Assembly: GCA_937892525.1 (NCBI GenBank) | Contig: CALAEV010000025.1 | Location: 62,001 to 126,000, forward strand | Origin: an uncultured Clostridia bacterium | GTDB taxonomy: Bacteria > Bacillota > Clostridia > Oscillospirales > Acutalibacteraceae | DNA length: 64,000 nucleotides | Reading direction: 5' to 3' | Shown here: piece by piece, positions 40,338-48,551 of the stretch | How the letters are laid out: each line of letters begins with the position of its first letter | Numbering within the stretch: position 1 is the stretch's first letter | Program-made: the position numbers and the translations under genes | The notes under the pieces: model-generated | What the model was told of the DNA's origin: nothing | Seen by the model: only the letters and a program-made list of their open reading frames with translations | Database searches by the model: none

Positions 40338-41813
40338 ATGAGTAAACAAGAACTTTTCTGTGAGAAAAACGGTAAGCTTCATACATGGCATACCATTTTG
40401 ACAGGTTTCGCTTTCCTCACAACATCAATCGCATGGGCAATTTATGACCCATACATTACAAAGATTCTTAACAGATTGCTTACAGAATCAGCTTGGATTA
40501 CAAATCTTAGTGCAAAGCTTAACGAAGCATTCCCAGTGCTTGCAAAATTTGCAGAAACACAGGGCCAAGACGTTAATGTAGCAGGTGGTGGAATTACACT
40601 TGTTCCACTTTTTATCGGTGTTATTATGACATTCGATAACATCTTTGGTGTTATTTTCCAGCCAACATTCGGTAAACTTTCAGACCGTTGCCGTTCAAAA
40701 CTCGGTAAACGCCGTCCTTTCATTGTTTACGGTGCACCTATTTCAGCAATTCTTTTTGCACTCATTCCTTGGATTGCATTGAAATCAACTCTTCCTGCAA
40801 CAATGCTTTTCATTATTCTTTTCGTATTCTCGATGTCACTTTGGCGTGCTCCTGCAGTTGCTCTTATGCCTGCACTTACACCGTCACATCTTCGTTCAGA
40901 GGGTAACGCAATCATCAATCTTATGGGTGGTGTAGGTTCTGTTATCGGTATGGTAGCAGGTACTCTCGTAAGTGCTATTTACTTGGTAGCAACAGGCGTT
41001 AAAGTTACTGCTGAAAACGAACAGTTTACAAGCTTCCCTTATGTATTCCTTTTAGGCGCAGCTGTTATGATTATCGGTATGCTTGTTGTTCGTATCTTCG
41101 TTAAAGAGCCATCAAGCCTTGAAGATGTTGCAGCAAAAAATCAGTATGCTGACGAAAAAGCTGCAAAGAAAGCTGAAAAGGCTGCAAGAAAAGCAGAAAA
41201 ACTTTCAAAAGGCGAAAGAAAGAGTCTTATCTTTATGCTTGGCGGATTGTTCTTCCTTTTCTGTGGTACAAATGCTATTACAACATTCTTTGCACTCTTT
41301 GCAGAAGAAGTACTTGGCAAGAGCACAGGCGAAGCAACAATTATGACAACACTCTTCGCAGTTTGCTCTGCTGTTGCTGCAATCCCTGCAGGTAAAATGG
41401 GTAAGAAAATTGGTCGTAAAAAGACAATTCTTATCGGTCTTGTAGTGTTTATGGCAGTATTCCTTCTCTATGTGCTTACACAGAATATGGCACTTATCTG
41501 GGTTGCTCTTGTTCTTGGTGGTGCAGCAAATATGTTCATCACAGTTAATACATTGCCACTTGTTCTTGACATTGGTGGTATTGAAAAAGTTGGTACATTC
41601 ACAGGTTACTACTACACAGCAACATTCTCAGCACAGATTGCTTCTCCAATCATCTACGGTATTGTTCGTATGTTCACAGGCTCTTATATGTCACTTTTCG
41701 TATATAGCCCAATTATGTTCATCTTGAGCATTGCTTGTATTCTTTTCGTTAAACACGGCGAAGCAGTTCCACAAGAAATCGTTGATAAAATTGAAGAAGA
41801 AAACGCTGACTAA
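40338..41813 (+). CDS. MFS transporter (GPH/SLC45-like sugar carrier)
   Basis: 491 residues, 12 membrane helices in two halves. The loop GKLSDRCRSKLGKRRPFIVYG between helices 2 and 3 is the SLC45/GPH-type MFS motif (D-R-x-x-S-x-x-G-R/K-R-R-P). The halves are joined by a strongly basic, Ala/Lys-rich helix (about 270-300, KAAKKAEKAARKAEK). AGGAGG precedes the ATG. Close relatives carry disaccharides with H+ or Na+. The real substrate is unknown, and no glycosidase gene is adjacent. Confidence 0.88.
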   Translation: MSKQELFCEKNGKLHTWHTILTGFAFLTTSIAWAIYDPYITKILNRLLTESAWITNLSAKLNEAFPVLAKFAETQGQDVNVAGGGITLVPLFIGVIMTFDNIFGVIFQPTFGKLSDRCRSKLGKRRPFIVYGAPISAILFALIPWIALKSTLPATMLFIILFVFSMSLWRAPAVALMPALTPSHLRSEGNAIINLMGGVGSVIGMVAGTLVSAIYLVATGVKVTAENEQFTSFPYVFLLGAAVMIIGMLVVRIFVKEPSSLEDVAAKNQYADEKAAKKAEKAARKAEKLSKGERKSLIFMLGGLFFLFCGTNAITTFFALFAEEVLGKSTGEATIMTTLFAVCSAVAAIPAGKMGKKIGRKKTILIGLVVFMAVFLLYVLTQNMALIWVALVLGGAANMFITVNTLPLVLDIGGIEKVGTFTGYYYTATFSAQIASPIIYGIVRMFTGSYMSLFVYSPIMFILSIACILFVKHGEAVPQEIVDKIEEENAD

Positions 41814-41832
41814 TTAGCAAAATAAAAAATTA

Positions 41833-41865
41833 CCCACTCCAAGTAATTTGGAGTGGGATTTTTTT
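41833..41865. terminator. Bidirectional terminator between the MFS gene and the phage cassette
   Basis: CCCACTCCAA/TTGGAGTGGG stem with a short loop, an A tract before and TTTTTTT after. It serves the MFS gene and the convergent phage neck gene, and marks the right-hand border of the phage cassette's 3' end. Confidence 0.85.
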
Positions 41866-42295
41866 ATGCCGAAATGGTGTTGTTAAAAATAAAATGTGTG
41901 CGAAGAATTATTGCTTCGCAATCACTGTCATAATCTGTGTTATAGCAAACAGATTTTGAAATGTTATGCTTTTTGGTAAACAAAAGATATGTTGCAATTC
42001 TGTCAAAAATCTTGTGTCCTGCACTTCCACCCATAGAATATGGTAAATAAATATCGGCGCTTAAGGTTGTGTTCATCTCTCTTTTGTCGGTTACTTTAAT
42101 TTCACCTGTGTCAAGAGTTTCAGAAAGCTTTTCACCGATTTCACATCCCTTAACCGAAATTGCCACAATAGGTTTGTTTATTGGGGTAGGCTTTATTTCG
42201 TTTTCATAAGCCACAACAAAAGTAATATCGCTAAACTGAGTGTCTATTGATAATGCAGATACAACAGTTTCGGCAAGTGTTCCGTTAAATGTCAT
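41864..42295 (-). CDS. Phage neck/tail-completion-like protein
   Basis: 143 residues, not firmly recognised. It is the last gene of a head-gene cassette, where phages usually place a tail-completion or tail-terminator protein. GGAGG lies 6 bases before the ATG at 42295, and the previous gene stops inside it. Features are beta-rich: AISVKGCEIGEKLSETLDTG, LSADIYLPY, ILRTHFIFN. No tail-tube, sheath or tape-measure gene follows; the cassette ends here. Confidence 0.6.
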   Translation of the reverse strand: MTFNGTLAETVVSALSIDTQFSDITFVVAYENEIKPTPINKPIVAISVKGCEIGEKLSETLDTGEIKVTDKREMNTTLSADIYLPYSMGGSAGHKIFDRIATYLLFTKKHNISKSVCYNTDYDSDCEAIILRTHFIFNNTISA

Positions 42296-42296
42296 A

Positions 42297-42632
42297 TTAC
42301 GCCTCCGTTGTTTGTCGCACAACTGCCCATATATAAATTACAGAATCTTTAACTGTAATTTTTTCGGCACGGTCAATTGTGTATTTTTTATTATTTTTAT
42401 CGTGGATTCTGTAGCTTTTATCAAGCTTTGTAAGGTCGTGTGAGCTAGGACCAATATACAAATAAACATTGTTTTTGTTTATACCTAAAGGAGTGTAACT
42501 TCCTTGCTGGTACAACTTGTTTTTGTATCGTAACGGTTGAAGAAAAGCTTTGAATAAGGGGGAAGTCCAACCATCAACCCCTGAAATATAAACAGAACTG
42601 CCATAAGCGTTAAGCATTTTGTCAATATTCAT
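42297..42632 (-). CDS. Phage head-tail joining protein (putative)
   Basis: 111 residues. Its size, position and beta-rich sequence (YISGVDGWTSPLFKAFLQPLRYKNK, VYLYIGP) fit a head-tail joining protein of the neck. The start overlaps the previous gene by 4 bases (ATGA). Homology is position-based. Confidence 0.6.
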   Translation of the reverse strand: MNIDKMLNAYGSSVYISGVDGWTSPLFKAFLQPLRYKNKLYQQGSYTPLGINKNNVYLYIGPSSHDLTKLDKSYRIHDKNNKKYTIDRAEKITVKDSVIYIWAVVRQTTEA

Positions 42633-42997
42633 ATTTCCACCGCCTTGAATACAAAATCCACATCAGTTAAGTATTCAGCTGCTTGAAGTAAAGCGTCATC
42701 ACGAAACTTTACAGCGTTTTCAATAGTTGCCGATGGGCTTTTGCTTACAGTAACATCACCTGCTTTGAAAGATGAAAAATCGTCACTTGAACTATTTTGT
42801 AAAAGTGTATAACTGTAAAGAGCCACACCGGCACAAGCATTGATTACTGAGGGTTCATCCTCAAATTTTACATCTTTAAGACGCTTTGAAAGTCTTGCAC
42901 AGGCTGAAACGCAAAAGGGCATAGCCTTTTTACATTCTTCTGCCGATAAAACACCGGTGTCTTCAAGCACTTGTGAAACTGACCAGACATTTATCAT
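42629..42997 (-). CDS. Phage head-tail connector (gp6-like, putative)
   Basis: 122 residues, mainly helical, with the pattern of gp6-like connector proteins (N-terminal helix, KEC...CVSACARLSKRLKD, C-terminal helices). It directly follows the capsid gene by 10 bases, which is the usual location of the connector in Siphophage head modules. Recognition is moderate. Confidence 0.65.
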   Translation of the reverse strand: MINVWSVSQVLEDTGVLSAEECKKAMPFCVSACARLSKRLKDVKFEDEPSVINACAGVALYSYTLLQNSSSDDFSSFKAGDVTVSKSPSATIENAVKFRDDALLQAAEYLTDVDFVFKAVEI

Positions 42998-43007
42998 TTA
43001 AATCACC

Positions 43008-44012
43008 TTACACATTCATAACTTTAGAAGCGTCCGCAAAGATTTTAGCAAAGCCTGAAATCTGTGTAATTGCTGCGCGTTCAAGCTGACGGTCAATAAG
43101 CTTGTCAAATTCTGTCATAACGCCACCTGCAGTAACCATTTCAAGGGCACAGTTTTTATCAAGACCAATTAGTGTAGAGTTAATATCGTTTGACTTGATA
43201 AGCTTCGCACCAAGTGGTGTAATCATTGTGCCTTTGCCGTGGAAGTTAAGACCTGCAGGAGCATCACGGAATTCAGGCATTGTAAGAAGCTTTGCAGTAA
43301 TGTCAGGTGAAGCAATAAGAGTGTTCATTTCATAAGGTGAGAATGAATTCCAAAGTGTAATTAAATCCTCATAAGTAATTGAGCCATCTGTTGCAACTGC
43401 AATTTCACTTGCAGGGTTATTGTTACCATCACCGTTAATAAGAACATTTACTGCATCCTTAAACTGTGTGCGTGCAATATATGCACCAATCTGACGAAGT
43501 GTAACTGTGAATAAATCAAGACGTTGAAAACGGATTGCTTCATAAGAAGCTACAAGCATTCTGCCACGCTTTTTAAGAGTAACAAGGTTATTTTGTGTAT
43601 GAACAACTGTTTCAGGAATCTGTGTACCTTCTGCTACGTCTTTAAGTTCTTTTTCGTCAGTAGTTGGCACAGATGCGATTGTTCTGTAATCAAGACCGTT
43701 GATATTTGTCTTTGTTGCGATAATAGAGTCAAGGTTATTTGCTTCTTCAATACCCTGACGAACTGCTCTTGACACGTATTCAGGGAAAAGCACTGCAGAA
43801 TCAGTAGTTGCGAAGAATTTTTCTACTGCATCGCTACCTGCACCCTTGATTTTAATGTCAAAACGCTTTAACTGACGCTCAAATGCGTCAAGCTTTTCAA
43901 GAGAAGTACCCTTGTAATTTTCACTTGGGTCGATTTTTTCAAGTTCAGCAAGAAATCCCTTGCCTGTACCGTAAAGACCTTTGTCGAGTTTAATTGTTTC
44001 AAATGTTGCCAT
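43008..44012 (-). CDS. Phage major capsid protein (HK97-fold)
   Basis: 334 residues. The N-terminal part (about 1-65) is helical and charged, like the delta/scaffold domain. The rest has HK97-type traits: the P-loop-like TTDSAVLFPEYVSRAV opening, VTLKKRGRMLVASYEAI, and NVLINGDGNNNP. AAGGAGG precedes the ATG. It follows the protease/scaffold gene and precedes the connector, standard order. HK97 is the likely fold; encapsulin is less likely because packaging genes are present. Confidence 0.85.
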   Translation of the reverse strand: MATFETIKLDKGLYGTGKGFLAELEKIDPSENYKGTSLEKLDAFERQLKRFDIKIKGAGSDAVEKFFATTDSAVLFPEYVSRAVRQGIEEANNLDSIIATKTNINGLDYRTIASVPTTDEKELKDVAEGTQIPETVVHTQNNLVTLKKRGRMLVASYEAIRFQRLDLFTVTLRQIGAYIARTQFKDAVNVLINGDGNNNPASEIAVATDGSITYEDLITLWNSFSPYEMNTLIASPDITAKLLTMPEFRDAPAGLNFHGKGTMITPLGAKLIKSNDINSTLIGLDKNCALEMVTAGGVMTEFDKLIDRQLERAAITQISGFAKIFADASKVMNV

Positions 44013-44026
44013 AAATTATATCCTCC

Positions 44027-44371
44027 TTAAAATTTAAACTGACTATTTGAGTTGTCGTCGTTGTTTTCTTCTGTATAAAGCTGGCCTGTAATCGGAACAA
44101 CCGTGTTTGCTTTTTTACCCATAGCTTTTGAAAGTGTTTCAAGACTATCAGTTGAAAGATTTTTAATCATTTCATCAACACAAGTATCATTGATTTCAGG
44201 AATTGCTAAAGAAAAATACGACTTGATTTTTGTGCAAAGTGAAAGTCTGTATTTTTCACCGTCTGCACTTTTGACTTTAAGATTTTCAATGTAATCGGAA
44301 ATCTTTTTAAGTTCAGTTTCACTTAAAGTAAGTGATTTTTCCTCTTTAATGGATTTTAAGATGTTTTCCAT
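44027..44371 (-). CDS. Nested internal start: scaffold-only product (putative)
   Basis: In-frame ATG at 44371 inside the protease gene. AGGAGA lies 5 bases upstream, as good as any true start here. The product would be 114 residues of helical, charged sequence, as expected for a scaffold. In lambda the protease gene C contains Nu3 in the same nested way. It is a prediction, based on the ribosome site and domain border. Confidence 0.5.
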   Translation of the reverse strand: MENILKSIKEEKSLTLSETELKKISDYIENLKVKSADGEKYRLSLCTKIKSYFSLAIPEINDTCVDEMIKNLSTDSLETLSKAMGKKANTVVPITGQLYTEENNDDNSNSQFKF

Positions 44372-44977
44372 AGATTTCTCCTTTTTGTAAGATTTTGTAA
44401 CACCTGCATTTCTTTGTGCAGGTACTGCCACAAATGACCACTCATAAGCATCTGTAATGCCTGTAATAGTCTTGTAGCAACGCACACCATTATATTTGCA
44501 ACCTGCAATGTGATTACAATGCACTTCACCACATATTGAACAAATGCGACTATCACTTGCACAACTTATACTTACTTCTTTTTTTATTCCACTTTCAATG
44601 TCACGAATAAGCGACTGGTTTTTCTCACTTCTTACTGTGTAGCACCACGCTTTTAAGTAGGTGTAAGGCAAATCGTCAATAGTTTTGCGAGTATTATCAA
44701 CTATCAACTGTGTTTTGTATGTGCGTGAGTTCTGGTCCTCACTTTTCATACTGTGGTTTAGAATACCTGTTTTGCCAACGAAAAGATTTTCAAGTGTTTT
44801 AAGAGCATTTTCATCAAAGCGTTCAAAATCACGGTCAATGTCGTTGTCACAAAGTATTACGCTGAAGCAGAAAACATCATCTTTTGTTAGAGTTTTAAGG
44901 GTATGCTTGTTGATAAGAGTCATATCTTCATCTGTGGGCATACCAATTTCGTTTTTTGATTCATAACACTTAATCAT
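44027..44977 (-). CDS. Phage prohead protease/scaffold-like protein
   Basis: 316 residues. An N-terminal domain (about 1-200) has the order of prohead proteases: DDVFCFSVILCDNDIDRDFERF, a GKTGILNHSMK with a His, and KKEVSISCASDS with a Ser, plus a Cys/His group (CSICGEVHCNH) that could bind zinc. A separate helical domain (about 205-316) reads MENILKSIKEEKSL and resembles a scaffold. It overlaps the portal gene by 8 bases. An internal start with a strong ribosome site at 44371 may make the scaffold alone. Confidence 0.7.
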   Translation of the reverse strand: MIKCYESKNEIGMPTDEDMTLINKHTLKTLTKDDVFCFSVILCDNDIDRDFERFDENALKTLENLFVGKTGILNHSMKSEDQNSRTYKTQLIVDNTRKTIDDLPYTYLKAWCYTVRSEKNQSLIRDIESGIKKEVSISCASDSRICSICGEVHCNHIAGCKYNGVRCYKTITGITDAYEWSFVAVPAQRNAGVTKSYKKEKSMENILKSIKEEKSLTLSETELKKISDYIENLKVKSADGEKYRLSLCTKIKSYFSLAIPEINDTCVDEMIKNLSTDSLETLSKAMGKKANTVVPITGQLYTEENNDDNSNSQFKF

Positions 44978-46103
44978 TTTTTACACCTCCCAAAAGTGAT
45001 TTTGCTTGTGCAGAATAAAGTTCTGCTTTTGCAAGTTCTACTGTATCTTGTAGTGTGATTTCGTCCCACACCACTTGTACTCCGCCACTATTGCCACAAA
45101 GGCGCAAGAAAATGTTGCAAATTTTTTCAATTACCGGTGTGAGAATTCGTCTGTATGCAGTAAGCTCAGTTGTAAGGGCATCGGCTTGTTGTGATGACAT
45201 TCTTTCAGTTGTACTCCAACTAAGTCCCAACATAAAAGGTGGAACACCGAGCTTTGCAACGATTTGTTCAAGCATTTGTTGAACAGGGATTTCGCTTTCA
45301 AGCACCTGATTGTCTGCACCAATTACTTTAATTTGCACATCACCAACTGCAACAAAGTCTTTAACGCTGTTTTTGTCCATGGCATTTGCCCATTCGGTTG
45401 CAATCTGTGTTGCTCGCTCTTTGGCATAAGCACGGTCAAGCATATCAGAACCTGGGTTATATGTAACGGCATATCTTATATTGCCTGCTCTTTCCCAGTT
45501 TTGTCCAATAGACTCATAAATTTTAACAAGGATTGATGCTACAAAGGGGAGCCCTTTAAGAAGTGAATTACCTGTAATGCTACCAGCTTCAGGGTTAAGA
45601 GCTGAATACATAACAAGCTCTTGAAATTTAACAGGGGTACATTCGCTGTCAGGTCTGCAAATAAGAATTTCACTGAAATTGCGTGGATTTCGTTTAAGAT
45701 TTATATTGTGAATTGGTACATTATAAAGAGAGTTTATATTGTTACCATCTGTGATAATTTCACCTGCAGATGTGCCGTAAGTGAGCAATTGCTCAAAGTA
45801 AATATCAATGAATTGTTGAAGCCCTTTGCCTACACCACCAATATTTATATTGCGTATAAATTCTTCAAGCTGTGCCTGATTTTTACCATTGTTGGTTTTT
45901 ACGGTAAAGCCACCTGTAAGACGCACTATTTTGTGTATAGCCGTGTCAATAACAGGAATTGCTTCCCTTAACGCTCTGTAAAGTTCAGGGCTACAAACAC
46001 AGGCAGGTGAGTAACTGCCTAACAGGTCAAAGGTGTGTGAATTGGAGGTTTGTGGAGAAGAAATACAGACCTTTTTCTTTGCCATTTTTTCAAAAATTGA
46101 CAA
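44970..46103 (-). CDS. Phage portal protein
   Basis: About 377 residues. Portal signs: AIPVIDTAIHKIVRLTGGFTV, LTYGTSAGEII, LFKGLPFVASIL-like KGLPFVASILVKIYES, VKDFVAVGD, and LGVPPFMLGLSWSTTERMSSQQ near the C-terminus, the usual portal block. A TTG at 46103 is used: AAGGAG lies 9 bases before it. The ATG at 46085 is the alternative; longer frames run into the terminase gene. It forms the DNA entry ring. Confidence 0.88.
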   Translation of the reverse strand: MSIFEKMAKKKVCISSPQTSNSHTFDLLGSYSPACVCSPELYRALREAIPVIDTAIHKIVRLTGGFTVKTNNGKNQAQLEEFIRNINIGGVGKGLQQFIDIYFEQLLTYGTSAGEIITDGNNINSLYNVPIHNINLKRNPRNFSEILICRPDSECTPVKFQELVMYSALNPEAGSITGNSLLKGLPFVASILVKIYESIGQNWERAGNIRYAVTYNPGSDMLDRAYAKERATQIATEWANAMDKNSVKDFVAVGDVQIKVIGADNQVLESEIPVQQMLEQIVAKLGVPPFMLGLSWSTTERMSSQQADALTTELTAYRRILTPVIEKICNIFLRLCGNSGGVQVVWDEITLQDTVELAKAELYSAQAKSLLGGVKND

Positions 46104-46122
46104 GTCAGAGTTCTCCTTTCTA

Positions 46123-47385
46123 TTAGTTTCTTTCAACGGACAAGGCAAAGCCAAATCCGTCAGTTTGTTCAAGAGCAGTAGCCACAAAATAACGAATATC
46201 GTCCATAGCGTGGTCATACTCTTTTCTTGGTGCATCATTTACACCGTTAGAGTCCCAACGGTACATTCCAAATTCGCGGATTGTATCAATGCAGGAACTA
46301 CCAATTAAAATTTCTTTGCATTTCAGTTTTTCACTTACCTTACGGATGCCGTCTGCCACATTGTTTTTTGCAGGGATAACGCGAAACTTACCTTCGCGAC
46401 GAATACACTCCATAAAGGAGGCAGCAGAGGGGTCAACTATCACGGCTTCAACTCTTTTGTCACCTGCAAGAGTAACTAATTCATCATAGTACTCTCTGTC
46501 GGTCATCTGAAAGCCTTTTGCTTTTGAATCGTGATAGAATTCCCGTAATCTGTACCACACGCCTTTATAAAGTCCCCATAATCCGAATGAGGCAGGGTTG
46601 ACAGTACCATAGTCGCAAGAAATATAATACTGACTGCAATTTTTAGGGAGAGTATTTGCAATATGTTCTTTTTCATTAAAAAAGGGATACACAAGTCCGT
46701 CAACAGCTACCCATTTTCCAAGCACAAAGCGTTCATAGAACGCACCTGAATAAAGTGATTTGTAACGGTCACGGATTTTGTTTGAAAGTGATGGGTTATC
46801 GTCCATAAGAAAGTGAAGATAAAGACAATTTTTCGCCTTTGCTTTCTTAATCCATTCTGTATGAAACCAATGACGTGGATTTTCAGGGTTGCAGTTAAAC
46901 CACAATTTTGACCCTGTGACCGAACATCGCGCCATAGCTTGTTCAACGAATGAGCGTGGCATAAGCGCTACCTCATCAAGTAAAATTCCACAAAGAGTCA
47001 TACCTTGAATAAGTGATGCCGAGGACTCATCACGACCACCGAAAAGGTAAAATCTGTTGACCTTGTTACCGTTAGAGATTTCAATGAAATTACTGCTTTT
47101 CCTGTCTTTTACGGTAAATCCCATATCGCAAAGAATTGGTAGTAGGGGAGTGACTACATTTCTTCTGAGCGATGTTATTGTTTTACCACAAAGTGCAAAT
47201 GAGCAGTCAGAAAATCGGTAAAAAGCCCATAGAATGAACGAAATCGACATACAAACAGTTTTGCCACTTCTTACAGCACCGTCACAGATGATAGCGTCAT
47301 AATCTTTATACGGACTATTCTCGCACCACCAGTTAAGCGTTGTCAGTTGCTTTTCTGAAAATTCACGGAATTTAATGTCAGCCAC
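46123..47385 (-). CDS. Phage terminase large subunit
   Basis: About 420 residues, PBSX/XtmB-like. ATPase: Walker A GAVRSGKT, Walker B GILLDEV, coupling motif CNPENPRHW. Nuclease: acidic residues in SCDYG, VDPSA and YDHAMDD. It drives DNA into the prohead and cuts it. The GTG at 47385 follows GGAGAG and overlaps the small-subunit stop by 8 bases; an upstream frame to 47490 is a shadow of the small-subunit gene. All key residues are present, so it is not an obvious pseudogene. Confidence 0.92.
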   Translation of the reverse strand: MADIKFREFSEKQLTTLNWWCENSPYKDYDAIICDGAVRSGKTVCMSISFILWAFYRFSDCSFALCGKTITSLRRNVVTPLLPILCDMGFTVKDRKSSNFIEISNGNKVNRFYLFGGRDESSASLIQGMTLCGILLDEVALMPRSFVEQAMARCSVTGSKLWFNCNPENPRHWFHTEWIKKAKAKNCLYLHFLMDDNPSLSNKIRDRYKSLYSGAFYERFVLGKWVAVDGLVYPFFNEKEHIANTLPKNCSQYYISCDYGTVNPASFGLWGLYKGVWYRLREFYHDSKAKGFQMTDREYYDELVTLAGDKRVEAVIVDPSAASFMECIRREGKFRVIPAKNNVADGIRKVSEKLKCKEILIGSSCIDTIREFGMYRWDSNGVNDAPRKEYDHAMDDIRYFVATALEQTDGFGFALSVERN

Positions 47386-47869
47386 AATTTTCACTCTCCG
47401 TGAGTTTCCCTGCACTTCTTTCAAGTGCCTCGTAGAAAGAAATAGCACCGGTTTCTTTGCTACCTTGTGAAATTTCAGAAAGCTTTTCAAGGGCTTTTAG
47501 TCTGTCAAAAAATTTGATTTCCATACCCTTGCCACAAGTGTACTTAATTTCTGCCACATTGAATAAATCAAGTGTATCAATATTGGGGGAGGTGTCTTGA
47601 TTTGCAGAAAGAATAAGTTTCACAGCATCTGCGCAAGAGCCGAAAGCAAGGCGCTCGAGCCCTGCTGACACAAGGCTATCATCAGCAAGGCTTTCTTTTT
47701 CAAGCTCTGCAATTTTTTGACGGATTTCTTTTTTAGATAACAGACTTAGTGCACGGTATTCAGGTAAGATTTCATAACCTGCACGAATTGCAGATTCTTT
47801 TGGGTTTCGTAATCGCACATATATACGACAAAAATCCAACTCCTTTTTTGTAAGTTTTAGTTCGTTCAT
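47378..47869 (-). CDS. Phage terminase small subunit
   Basis: 163 residues. A helix-turn-helix-type N-terminal domain of the TerS type: LTKKELDFCRIYVRLRNPKESAIRAGYE, then LLSKKEIRQKIAELEKE. C-terminal helices presumably oligomerise. AAGGAG precedes the ATG. It is the first gene of the minus-strand head cassette; only 60 bases separate it from a same-strand terminator, and no clear promoter is seen. Confidence 0.85.
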   Translation of the reverse strand: MNELKLTKKELDFCRIYVRLRNPKESAIRAGYEILPEYRALSLLSKKEIRQKIAELEKESLADDSLVSAGLERLAFGSCADAVKLILSANQDTSPNIDTLDLFNVAEIKYTCGKGMEIKFFDRLKALEKLSEISQGSKETGAISFYEALERSAGKLTESENCG

Positions 47870-47920
47870 TTTTTACTCCTTTCCGAAGAGCTTTAGAAAA
47901 ATACTCTCCATAAATAGCGC

Positions 47921-47958
47921 CAAAAATAAAAATCGTCCCATAAAACGTGGGACGATTT
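47921..47958 (-). terminator. Terminator facing into the phage cassette
   Basis: AAATCGTCCCA/TGGGACGATTT, 11-base stem, loop of seven. On the minus strand it is followed by TTTTTATTTTT, so it would stop leftward transcripts 60 bases before terS. Confidence 0.8.
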
Positions 47959-48013
47959 ACGAAAAATGCTGATTTGTTTACAAAAAGTTCATATTTGAAT
48001 ATAAAAATCAGGG

Positions 48014-48077
48014 TTGACTTATATAAAAAAGAGTATATAATTTAAAATAGTTAATCGGTTAATTATTAAACGGTTAA
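48014..48077 (+). promoter_or_regulatory. marR promoter with two operator repeats
   Basis: -35 TTGACT (48014-48019), a 16-base spacer and -10 TATAAT (48036-48041). Just downstream are two near-identical palindromic units, TTAATCGGTTAA (48051-48062) and TTAAACGGTTAA (48066-48077), 15 bases apart. They lie at the transcription start, where a bound MarR dimer would block elongation. Confidence 0.7.
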
Positions 48078-48101
48078 GTATTTTGAATAGGTAGTGAAAA
48101 A

Positions 48102-48551
48102 ATGATAGAAAAGGTAAAGAAAATAAATGACGCTTTTCACGCTTACCATTGTAATCACAGAAATATTGTTGATGCAAGGTTTCGCGAAAAGGGCATATAT
48201 TTTGGTCAACCACCAATACTTAAATATTTAAGTGAGCACAATGACGCAACTCAAAAAGAAATTGCAGAATTTTTGCATATTTCACCACCATCTGTGGCAA
48301 CATCACTTAAAAGAATGGAAGAATCAGGTCTTGTTGTGCGTCTAGAAAATAAAAAAGACGCGCGAAGAAATACAGTAAAGCTTACAAAAAAAGGTAAAGA
48401 GCTTCAAGACTTTGCCGAAAATACTTTTATGCGAATTGATGATATTGCATATAAAGGTTTTACAGAAGAAGAAATGGATTTAATGGTAAATTTTATTGAA
48501 AGAATGAATACTAATTTAACTAATTTTGTAAAGGAGGATGAAAATGTTTAA
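48102..48551 (+). CDS. MarR-family transcriptional regulator
   Basis: 149 residues. Winged helix: YLSEHNDATQKEIAEFLHISPPSVATSLKRMEESGLVVRLENKKDARRNTVKLTKKGKEL, the MarR signature, with dimerisation helices at both ends. It is the first gene of an operon with two ABC half-transporters, and its end overlaps the next start by 8 bases. It most likely represses its own operon, released by a compound that the exporter carries. Confidence 0.92.
   Translation: MIEKVKKINDAFHAYHCNHRNIVDARFREKGIYFGQPPILKYLSEHNDATQKEIAEFLHISPPSVATSLKRMEESGLVVRLENKKDARRNTVKLTKKGKELQDFAENTFMRIDDIAYKGFTEEEMDLMVNFIERMNTNLTNFVKEDENV

Noticed and set aside
43008..44012. Capsid protein as an encapsulin nanocompartment shell
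   Set aside because: Terminase, portal, protease and connector genes surround it, so it belongs to a DNA-packaging head module.
47870..48101. Phage attachment site at the cassette border
   Set aside because: No matching direct repeat was found at the other end (41.82-41.87 kb), and no tRNA gene or integrase is near.
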